Shown: positions 38,756 through 49,634 of the stretch, piece after piece
Layout: the number at the start of each line of letters is the position of its first letter
Numbering within the stretch: the stretch's first letter is position 1
NCBI RefSeq assembly: GCF_003073045.1
Contig: NC_037594.1
Coordinates: 20,528,927-20,592,926 of the forward strand
DNA: 64,000 nt
Origin: Pomacea canaliculata
Lineage: Eukaryota > Mollusca > Gastropoda > Architaenioglossa > Ampullariidae
Reading direction: 5' to 3'
The notes under the pieces: model-generated
The model's input: only the letters and a program-made list of their open reading frames with translations
The model's database searches: none
Told to the model about the DNA's origin: nothing
Made by a program: the position numbers and the translations under genes

Positions 38756-41700
38756 AAAGGAAGACGAGCAGGGAAGGTCGTGAAAAACGACTGCATTGTT
38801 GGGAAGGGTATTATGAGTAATGTTTACTTATACAAATAATAGCACAGTGTTGCTGACTCCCACGTGCTCGCATATCAGTTGATGTTACTGGGTTTTGTTT
38901 CATGTTTTCAATAACAATAAGGGAAAGAAAATAAGGTACAAATTTTTGTTTGATGAGTCCACAAAGTGTCACATTGTAGCAAATCATGGCCTGTCTGTAC
39001 CCCAACAAGGACTATATACGCCAGATCCTTAGGGATTATTGTAAAAAAAGTGAAACAATAGGCTCAGTCCTGCGACGAATCCACGCACACAAACGCACAC
39101 ACATCACAGAGGCTAAAATAACACGCATGCAAACAACAAGCCCGAGTGAAGGGTATGCGTGACACTCGCACACACGAGTCTTACATTCACACGAGTGATT
39201 ATTATTTTTACACACATTCACACACAGCATCACTCCCACCCTAATACACACAGAGTCACATACAACCACACATTGCCTCTGTCTCTCTGTCTTTCTGTAT
39301 TTCTCTCTCTCTCACACACACACGGGAACACTTAAGCCTACACAGGTGTTAACCATATGGGATTACATACACCAACACTAGGCATCGATTTAGTTCTTTC
39401 AAATAACTGCATTTAATATATCCCTGTGTACCAGACACATAATAAAAGCTGACAAAAGGAGAGATAAATAAATGATAGGGAGATTGATTAATTTGTCGAG
39501 ATCAATGGGCTGATGTAGACATGTAGATGCACGTGGCATCAACAGTATCAACCACCACAACAGTGTGGTAGCAGGCAGAATCCATCGCAAAGTCAAAGAA
39601 AGACTTTAAGGGAAACAACCAAAACTATATATCAGTATTTATAAGTCTGCAGAGAGAAAAAAAAAGCTAAGACTACGAATGGCAATGTAGGACACAAAGA
39701 ACACAGGTAAAGGACATGGATGAAGAACTTTAAAAAGTAGCGGTGTAACAGATACCGTACAGACAATAGTTAGTCTTGTTACCATGGGCAATATTTTGCC
39801 GTGTCATTCTTTATTCCTCTTTCCCCAATTCCCTGTCAATGAAGTGCGATGACAAAGCATGTTTAAAAAATTTAATTAAAAGTGATTATGTCCAAAATGT
39901 GAAACAGCGCATAAATGCAGATCATATACAAGAAAGCTCGCTTTTTCCTATAAAAGTCTTCGTGTTACAATACGTAACGGTTTCTACCCGCACACCATTA
40001 TTAATTCATATAATCTTCGATCTCTTCTCTGCTTAGCCACCGTGATATAGCTTTAGCTCCTGGACCGGCGTAAAATACAAACTAATCTGCTTAGGCAAAA
40101 TCCATGACAGGTCACAGCTGTGTGTGTGTGGTGGAGGAGTAAGGTAAGTCTGCTTCTCTGTGGTGTGGCCATGTTCCTTTGTGGTTCTGTGACGAGTACC
40201 GACAGGTTGTATAGAGGTAGCAATGAACCTCTGGATCTCCACATTATTTAAATCTGATTTATAGCCGAGCCTCCATGAATTCCTTCCCCCAGCATGCCTT
40301 CTCCAAACCCAGTAACAGATGCAGTAAATTTATTTTGTGCGCACGTCGATGATTAATCAGGTTAAGAGGAGTCACAAATATTGATTCCTATTAACAATTT
40401 TAACCACCGTGGCTTTGCCTACTGTGAAAAACAATGTCATCAGGGGCCGAACTTAGAAAGTTTGTGCCTTGGGGCAACATAGGAAACTCGAGGACACGCG
40501 TCTTGTCTCCGAAGTTATGAAGTGGTGTCCAGACCTTATTGATGTGGTTTTACCCTTGGGACCTTACTTATAAAGTACAAATATCATGAAGTAAGTAAAA
40601 TATGAAGTAGTGTGCGCGAGGTCTCGGCATCACATTGTAACAAGAAAATATATTTTGCCCTGAGGAAATTTGCTAGATAACTACAGGCCTAGGTATCTAC
40701 AGTCCAGAGAACATGTAGCTTAGTGGGATGTGGGCAGGGTTGCATGAGAGGTCTTAAAAATAAGTCTTAAATAGCCGATCTCAAGTGCAAGTCGACTTTG
40801 CTAAGTTTAGTAGTCTCAGTTGTCAAAACACACCAACAATGATGTTTGAAAATTAAGCCAAAAGGCTTAAAGTCAAGTCCGACTTAATACTTTACATGCA
40901 TCCTGACCCTGACACCACAGAGCCTAATGTAAACAGAGGAAGCTAATACCGTAAAAAGGAATAAAGGACCAGAGCCTCCATAGCCCCTAGTCAGATAAAA
41001 GACTTTCCAGAATGTTCAGGCGTGTGTTCTTGAGGTTCAAGCCTACACGCTTCATTGGCTTTGGCGCCGAAGCTTTCCACAAGAACGATGGACAGAGAGG
41101 CATCTATTGATTGGCTGAAATGCTTCAACGGCGGAGAAACAAAAATGACAAAACTCCTTAGACCTGTCACGAAAATCTGATAAAGTTTACTCCCATTTGT
41201 ACTTTACTTCATTTTGTTCCTTCCTACCAGCAATTTTAAACACACAATTAACTGGATGAAAACGATGCAGAATCGCTTCTATAATGTCCCACAGAGGCTC
41301 AACAGTAGTCTGATAGAGAACCGCGAGTGTTTAAATCATTAGTGATGTTCAATATCAGTCTAAAACATACGCCCACACATACTGAACGAGGTTTATAAAC
41401 AGTCTCATTCAGAGTCCTTGGGGTTATGACCCAGACACCCGTTCATCTGAGGTCTAATACACGGGTATTGACCGTATGGATCCTTATGGGATTCATTACA
41501 GCGCTCAGCAGTAGTCACTGGTGTAATTAGGGATCCCTTTGGAGAATTAATTTAAACAGGGAGGGTGTGGCTACTAGTTTATACTTTCTTCCAGGTCATG
41601 TTCCTTTCAAAACATCAGCTCAGCTTCCTTCTCAGAATAAAAGTTTAAAGCTGTTTAGTTCAGCTGCTCTCTCACACACACACTCACTGTACAGGTCAAT

Positions 41701-44164
41701 AGTGGGACTGCACGATTTAACACCCACAACCCGACAGCTGGCCTTATCTCAACATTTTACCTGTAGGTCGGACACCCATCGTCAGTGTCAGCTGGTCTTA
41801 TCTTCATATCGTCTGATCCTCTTCACATGACACTAAGTTTGATAAATTTTTTAGTTCTGGCAAAAAGTTCTGCTTCCATTACATGCACAAGATGAACCAA
41901 AGGGAGCAAACCCAGACAGAAGAAAGCGAAGATGTTTGTGGCCAGTAAATACTCACACCCAAGCAGGGCAATATATCAGTTTTTAAATACCAATAACGAA
42001 CTAATTCATTAAAAAACTTTAGCTGCTTGGGCCTTGCTACAGAATTTTCAAGCCCACTTCTTCAAGGCAGACTCCCAGGTTAATTGAATCAAGAGAAATC
42101 TCATTTTTGTTTAAAATCTGTCTAACTTGCTCCAAGAGTGTAGTCAGAGGAAACTCTTGTGGAGTTGGAGATGTTGTAGAGCTACATGTAAATGAGTCTT
42201 GCTTTTTAAATGTTAATTGCAAAGGTAATTGTACTTCTAAATGCCCCTCGTAAAGGAATAAATGCATGTGAATGCTAATTACACAGAGGAAAATGTTGCT
42301 GAGCAAACTGTTTTAAAAAACGCTCTGCAAAATTGTTGTTTCCTCAAATATTGGTGTGTGTTTGTGGGGGTAGGGGGAAGGGTAATCAATCCACAAACAC
42401 ACATAAATCAAACATTGAGATCTTTTAATACTTCCACACAATTTAATGTATTTTTTCTTGCGATTCTGACGAGAAGAAAATATTATTTTATTTTTTTAAC
42501 CCCTCCCCGGGAAACACAGCTTTTGATATTTTATACACATTTCTCACCTCTTTTTATGAGCAAGATTAAGCATCTAGTTAGGACGCAGATACAAATTGAG
42601 GTTAAACATGCAGAGGCTGTAAGGTGGTTGTGTACCCTTGTCACTCTGGTTCTGACTCATTCTCCGCGAAGATAATTTTACAAACAAGCCTCGTGCATGT
42701 GATTTTTTTTCCCGTAATCCCAAGTGTCTTCTCTTTGCCTGTCTGCATCTCTCTCACATACACACACGAAATAAAACCAACAAAAGGCGCGAACCCAGAC
42801 AGGAGGAAGCTACTTTCAGTAAAGAGGTCTGGATGAAGGCAGGGAGGATCAGGAGAATTCCTGTTCGGTCGATTAAGGCGCATCTGTGGAAGGCTCCCTC
42901 GGCCACAGTAGAGTCGAGAGTTTCTCGGTTAGTCTCTGACCCTCTCAACCCTCGTGATGACCAGACACCGACGACGTCACGCGCTAATGTTTCGTTGCTT
43001 ATTCAAGAGCAGGGATCACAATATGCTTTTAACCTCTGGGATAGGACAAGTCCTTGGCGTCTCATGACTTGTTCGTTTTAGTTCTTGTGTTCAGGTCCAG
43101 CTGTCCTATCAAACGTATTCTACTTAACGAACTTCGGTTTTAGGGTAGTTTCGACACGGAGTTTTTGAAAATAAATCAGCCCTTTCCTTTTGATTATTGT
43201 ATCTCAGGAGCAGCGGCAACAGTAGCTGAGTGTAAAGAAAATAACAATAAAAAAAAATTACAAGAAGGAGAAAAAAAATTTTTTCAATTTTTTTTCTTTC
43301 TTTCTCTTGTTTTAGTGGTTGGGTATGTTCAGTTTTACGCGTGCACATCGCCACTGCCTCACATTCCCTCACCATTATTAAGGGCGTCATCTGTAAACAA
43401 TCCTCAAACCTCCCACTCTCCAGACTGCGGCGATCAACCATCTGCTGGGAGGCATAGGCGAGAACAAGTACACCAAGTGGGCCCTTCAACGTGTATGAAT
43501 TGATGTCTAGCATCGCTCTGATAAACGATTCGCAGGCTGCGCAGGACTGCGCCATCTCCGCCCCCTCCCCGTGACAGCGGGTCTGGTGGTCATTTATCAC
43601 GTGACAGGCCTTCAAAAGGTCGGTGCGAGTGCCACATTGATTAAGTTTCCCTACAGCATGAAAGACGACGACGACGATGATGATGATGATGATGGCAAGG
43701 ACGGTGGTATTGAAGGGGGCCGTTGTAACCACGAGAATTTTTACGTAGCCATAGCAACTAGGGCATACTTAGGTCATCAAGAGAATGCTCATCCGTTTTC
43801 CAGCCATCAGTGGGGAAAACAATCTTGTAGTTTTTATGACTTAGAAAAGCAATTGGAACATTCAGCAAACAGCCCGCAGCTGTGTTGTGCTAGTCCTGAC
43901 AAACATTTAACCGGCTCAGATGCTTTCGTAAAATCGATCACAGTTGTCCCAGGAGCTCGGCGCCTGATCTGTGCAGGCCGCGCTATTCACTTCTGTGTTG
44001 GGAACAATGTCCACCTTTGGGCTCAATAGTTGCCGCAAGGTCGACACACGACACGCGAGAGATTTCTGGGGGCTGTCGTAAGCCCACTTCATATGCTGAA
44101 GCTGTTAAAGGGAAGGAACTGGTTGCTGCAGTGTCTCTCATTGTTCATGATGCCATGATGATGA

Positions 44165-44252
44165 TGGTGGTGGTGGTGGTGGTGGTGGTGGTGGTGGTGG
44201 TGGTGGTGGTGGTGGTGGTGGTGGTGGTGGTGGTGGTGGTTGTGGTGGTGGT
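44165..44252. repeat. Long (GGT)n microsatellite
   Basis: About 29 trinucleotide units, nearly pure with one interruption (TGT). It generates poly-Val, poly-His and poly-Pro open frames on the two strands, which should not be annotated as genes. Confidence 0.95.
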
Positions 44253-44398
44253 GAGGCTTGGTTGCTATGGTCATCTTCTTTTTCCAATAAAAGAGACAAT
44301 ACTATTTGGAAGGAATGGAAAGAAGGAAACAAGCGAAAGGAAAGAACAGCAGAGAGAGATAGAGAAATGTTCCAACCAAAACGGATGAACAATATCCT

Positions 44399-44640
44399 CC
44401 TGAGCCGACTGGTTACAGTGCTTGCGTTGAACTGAGAGGCGCATAGGTTCGATACCCATGTAGCGCAGCTCACTTCCCCCAGTTTACCCCGCTGGTGAGA
44501 ATGGGTACCTGACTCCTAAGAGGGTTGAGGAGGGTAAGTCAGCAAGAGGCAGATGGTCACCGCCCTCACATAAAGCTTGCCACGCGAAAAGTGAGGTCTC
44601 TAGCACCACACTAATTAACGACTAGAAAAAGATCATGAAC
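44399..44640 (+). mobile_element. tRNA-derived SINE, copy 3 (best preserved)
   Basis: The A box is within GACTGGTTACAGTGCTTG and the B box is GGTTCGATACC about 30 nt later. The body has CACTTCCCCCAGTTTACCC, GAATGGGTACCTGAC and a CTCACATAAAGCTTGCC-type tail. It shares head and body with the minus-strand copy at 13,345-13,505. The family is Pol III-type and non-autonomous; a partner LINE is not evident from its 3' end. Confidence 0.75.
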
Positions 44641-45514
44641 GACCTTCAACCCCTTAAAATAGGCTCAGATTTGATTTTCTCGTTTTGAGTTATCTCCTCT
44701 TCACTATCCTACAGTAGGCTGTAAGTATGAAGCAGAGTTAGGGAAACGATCTAAACGCTTGTGTCTTGTGGACGGTCAGAAGCTCTGGCCACAACAAGCT
44801 TGATAAGACCGTAGGGTATTTGAGATAACTCTAGGGTAAGGGTTTACCTCTATCAGAACTACCTGCCCCGGCAGCAACGTGTTCTAGTTTCTGTCCTTAC
44901 GACATTTTGACCGAAAAAAAAATCAGTTGATTGTATATGGAGAAAATCCCTCAACACCTCTCGCTATATAGCAGAACTAGCCAGTCACATCGCAAAGAAC
45001 AATTTATCGGTAATAGGATTTTGGGTGGAGGTATGGGGGTTTCTGGGGGGGCCCATTCGTTCTCAACCCAGCTGTCGATGATGCAGCAGATGGGCATACT
45101 AGTAGTCCAGTGGCAGGAACGCTTGTTTAGCAGTTTTCAATGCGGTAGAAAGTCGAGCTATATTTTGTCACCGAAATTGTTGGACTGTTGTAATGTTGCC
45201 TTTGCTTGAGCAAACACAAAACTGTAAGGGAAGCATAAAGTCTTTGCAGGGGAATCCAGTCCTTAAAAGCGCTTCACTTCATAAATCTTATTGAATGGTG
45301 TTTGCCATCGACATTACAAATCCTGAGTCAAATTACGAAAAAGACACTAGCCCATTGTTTCTTAACTTAGTTGTTGAAATTTGCTGTTAGTAGATCAAGG
45401 ATACCTTGAAATATCCGAACTAAACTGGTATTAGAGGATTCTTCCAAGGTGAAAGTATCTCAAGTGGCTAGTCAGGAAAGGGCTAAGAGTCAAAGAATGG
45501 TAAAGTACCGGGAG

Positions 45515-45835
45515 AATATGCCATATGATTAATAGGTAAATGAAGAATAAATGTTTATATATTCAAAAAAATAAATAAAATAATGTGTAAATAATAATAA
45601 GGAGAAAAATAAATGTTTATATATGTGAAATAGAAAGCTAGTTGTTAGATACTAGATAGTATATTGAAATTACTTTAAATCAGAGTTCTGCACAAAATGT
45701 TGGGGACAAAAATGCCTGGCACTATTTAATGTTTGTGATATTGTTATGTATGCTCGTTATAATTCAAGGAATATGATTTTGTTGATTTTGTCATGTAAAT
45801 GTAATGTGTTAATGTAAAATAAATGTTAAAAAAAA
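45515..45835 (+). mobile_element. Poly(A)-tailed retroposed insertion with 13-bp target duplication
   Basis: The 13-mer AAAGTACCGGGAG occurs at 45502-45514 and again at 45836-45848. Between the copies lie about 320 AT-rich bases ending in AATAAA (45818-45823), a few bases, and a run of A. This is the signature of target-primed reverse transcription of a polyadenylated RNA. No open frame remains, so it is probably the 3' end of a processed transcript or a truncated element. The parent is unknown. Confidence 0.8.
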
Positions 45836-47190
45836 AAAGTACCGGGAGTATGGAGACATCGTCAACCCACTTATTGCTGTGTCGTTATACATCCAACAGG
45901 ATGGACATCCCCAGAATGGAGGCGACGAAGCCAAGACTAACAAACCCAGTCCACCCCGAACTCCATTTTCCCTTCTCAGTTAGACAATCTTGGGTCTCGA
46001 GAGGAATGTGCTATGCGGAGAAGATGTCGATAATGTCTGTCCAGGTGGGTGACAGGTGCATGAAAAATGCATCAACTGCTTGTAAGCCATCTGTCGCGAG
46101 GTGTAACAAGATGGCCAGGACCTGGCGAGTGATTAATGGTAGACCGCCAAAATGCCAAACTGCATCAGCTGCCCACCCCCCCACCGACCCCCAAGATTGT
46201 GAGCCTGAAGCTTTTACCAGCCTGTACTTTCCACAGACAAGTGATCCAGTCTCTCCATGGCTGATAGATGGCGGTGTATGTTGCGGGGTACCTAGTGTTC
46301 TTTGCTGGCCACGCGGAATTCAAATGTTAGTAGACGGTTAAATGAGCCTCATTTCGTATCACAAGTAATGAACAGTACCAAGGGACGTACTACAGTGACG
46401 TCATAGCTGCCAGTCATTACCGGCTGGTACTGGTCAAGTGCAGAGAAGAGAAGTAGACAATAAATCAACCACCACCTGGGGTTGTACCTGAGGGGCGTTT
46501 TCGCTCGTTAAAAACATTAAATCTGTCGATTTATGGTAAGTTTCCCTCGTGACACCTACTGATGTTTTTTTTTTCCTTTAAGGTGTGTGCGTGCTTGTGA
46601 GTTGTGTGGGTTTTTTCATCCCAGTCTTCGATGCTGTCCATGCTACAGTCAGGCAATAAAAGTTCGTGGTTCGTTATGTCATTTGCGACACTTAGTCACA
46701 CAGGCTGCCTGCCAACGCCGAGTTCTCAAGATTGGCGAACATGATGCAAGTGAAGAACTGGAATGCAACCCCACAGAAAGACCATACTTTTGTTTATTAT
46801 GCATCCAAAGACCTAGAATTCTGTTCCCTTTCAGATCCGTCTTTTTAAAGTGACTTATTTCGTGATTATTATTCCTTTGTGCGACTCGTATTTTCCACTT
46901 GCTCATTGGATATTTTTGTTGATCTATATTTTATATTGTTCTGTTTACTTAACAAGCACGCTGTCTGGCGTTAATGTCGGTTGTTAAACATATGTTTGCC
47001 ACAGTCTTCAACTTATTCCTTTTCGAGTCTAAATCAAACTGGACATTTTTTTTTTAACCTAGGTTACAACATCGTTAGCACGCGGCATTCCTGAATGTGT
47101 TGTATTGAAATATGCCTTGAGGATGAGAATTTGGTATGATTTGAATAATAATAATAATAAAAAGAAGAAGAATTAAAAATGCAACATTTT

Positions 47191-47405
47191 GTAAAGTGCA
47201 TGCTCACACACCTAAGGAGCATTCTCTTAGTTGCCTAAGAACAAGAGCGAAACATAGACAGCATACGAGGGACAGGAAAACAAATAACATATAAACTATA
47301 AAACAATAAACAACAGTAGTAGCGAAGAATAAAATCAAATACAGAAAAGACAAAGAAGAACCAAATAGCAAGAACAAGAGCTGAGAGTAACATGTTATGA
47401 TATGT
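47191..47405 (+). repeat. Dispersed repeat family, copy B
   Basis: Second copy of the segment at 38,548. It starts GTAAAGTGCATGCTCAC after an (ATA)n run (47,143-47,160) and ends in an A-rich tail. The 5' microsatellite and the A-rich 3' end occur in both copies, as expected of a short interspersed element. Confidence 0.7.
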
Positions 47406-49634
47406 ATGATAATGGTTTAAAACAACCCTATTCCTTAATTGTTATTAGTAGCCGTATGCATGCGCTAAGAAGAATCAGCTCTATTTTACAGCCCACGAAA
47501 TTTACGATTCTTTATGCCATTTGCCCTCATCACCACCTGCTCAGATTACCCAGAACTTAACACCAGCACGGTAAGCGTAACCATCACATTTATTATTAGT
47601 GTCATTCGAATCACTAAAAGTACCTGACTTTTGGTTGTTGCTTTATTTAATCATAAACTATTTTTACTCTGCGTGATTTCTGGCTGAAGAGTAAAAAAAG
47701 ATTATGTACAATCGATTTTAGGATGGAGGTGGTGGTGTTTTGGGGAATGGGGTGAAACTAATGAAAGGGAAAATGTTTTATGCCGAGCAAGCAACTAAGG
47801 CTGTATCACGGCAAGGCGGTCACCTGAAACTAATGAGAACATTGTGCGCTGCAACAGATGGAAATTTATGCTTAACAAAAAACAAATCCCTACCAAAACC
47901 TCGAGTATTTTCTACTTACCGTAAAACGTGTACCCTATGCACATTTTTTAAGCTTTTACTTTTTAAATTGAAAAAATAAGTGGTGCGTTTTGGTTGTTTC
48001 TGTGTAAAAGGCGGATATAAGTGTCTGTATTTCTACATGATGATCGCTAGGTATGTCCTGTCGGCAGAGTTTTGTCAACTTCCGTCAGGCCGCCGATTCT
48101 GTGCAAGACCAACCGATTGAGACTGTCCGTTGTCTTGACCGAACAGACTTGTGAACGTGCTGTGTGAATGTAGATCACATGCGAGTGTGAATAAGGGTCT
48201 GCTAGGTGGAGCAGGGATGAATGTGTTATGGTATTATGACCGTTGTGTGCTTCTAACCTTTGCTTCCCTACAGAATCACTGATGGCTGACCTTTGTGATA
48301 AAGTAGTATTTTATCTTAATTTTAACACTAGGAAACTTTTTGTTTAACTAAATAGTCCAGAAAAGCGGCGCGGAGTTGTTCAGCTCATTTTTTTTTTTTT
48401 TTTTTTTTTGGTGGGGGGAGGGGATGTAGTAGAAGTACGCATGCGCAGTACCGCAGATTTGGCGTACTTGCGACCGAGACCGATGTAGCTGTGCATGAAC
48501 ACTAAAGCCTCCGCCAAACTGAAGGGCTACTGCCAGAAACTGGAATCCCGCCTACAATAGCAAAAAGTGCATCTGCCGCTATGGTATACAATTCTAATTA
48601 AAAAAAACAACCAAAAAAACCCTTCCTCCGCCACATCACCAGAAACTAAAAGGTCTTCCTAGATTCCACTGCACACCGTTGGGCACGTGCATCACTAGTG
48701 AAATTAGGCATCAATCTATTTCACATCCTTCACCAGCTGGTGCTGCACGAGGAATGAAAAGGTCAAAGAGCAAGCCGTCAGCGTAACCGATGCCGGCCAC
48801 ATTTATTATTTACGCCCGTGTGCTGACTAGGCACCAAAAAAGTTTTTGTAACAAACTTTAGGGTTCAACTGCTCTGTGCCTGAAAACAAAAGGTTGCGGT
48901 GGATGGCTGGCAGCTTGCTGTTGTTTACTTCCACTTCACCACCAAAGGCAAGACAGCATACTAGACAAAACACTGATCAGAATGAATGTAAGGTGAGAGC
49001 AACAGGTAAAACAGCCACAGAAAGTAGATTATAGCCTCATGAGATAGTGGTGATGATGAAAGAACAGACAACGAACTTAGTGATGCAAAAAGGAAAAGGA
49101 TGTCGGTGTCAACTGCTGTTTAAAATTTCGTGCACATAAGGAATACTACACCCTCATCCAAAACGTTTCCTTAGCACCAACACAGCGTAGTGGTGCAAGA
49201 TTTTAATCTCTGCACTTCTTCCAAACAGTCAACACTGATAACATTTGTTTTCATTGTCTTTAATATTTTACAACATAAGTCACATGTATGACATTGCTCA
49301 ATTTTTTCAAATACCAATCTCATCGTTTCACTAATATGTAATAAGTGTCATCTATTGTAAAACATTTGGACCTGAAAGCATTTATCAATCATTTCACCAA
49401 AAAATCCTACTTTTGTATTCAATTATAATAATCCTGAAACAGCTTACAAGGAATCCTGCTGAACACCTTGCCAGCTCAGCAAGGATGCCATGCGGAAAGT
49501 ATCAAGCAGTGCTACACATTTTTTACATTTGCTGTTGATCCCACCGCATAACTTAGTCTTCACTACCAGCCGGTGTCTGGGTGCAATAATTGGCTTCTGT
49601 CCTCAGCTGTTCTCGACACACATAAATACAAAAA

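Larger units (their letters stand above)
32607..49634. other. Intergenic stretch without a supported gene
   Basis: About 17 kb between the exchanger's start and the 3' end of SLU7. It contains SINE copies at 37,653 and 44,399, two copies of a dispersed repeat, an about 320-bp poly(A) insertion, and several microsatellites. Open frames here (up to about 200 codons near 43,124-43,732, minus strand) are carried partly by simple repeats, and none shows a recognisable domain. Confidence 0.5.

Noticed and set aside
40441..40500. Possible second hAT-like end (CAGGGGCCGAACTTAG)
   Set aside because: No matching inverted end or target duplication was found downstream.
43124..43732. 202-codon minus-strand open frame, the longest in the window
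   Set aside because: Its N-terminal Ile/Val run comes from a GAT repeat, the C-terminal hydrophobic run from T/A-rich sequence, and no domain or splice context was seen.
44017..44388. Poly-Val, poly-His and poly-Pro frames around 44.2 kb
   Set aside because: They are translations of a (GGT)n microsatellite on the two strands.
45823..46341. 172-codon plus-strand open frame
   Set aside because: It begins inside the AATAAA and poly(A) tail of the retroposed insertion, so its start is an accident. No recognisable domain. The minus strand here has some hydrophobic coding-like pieces, but with stops.
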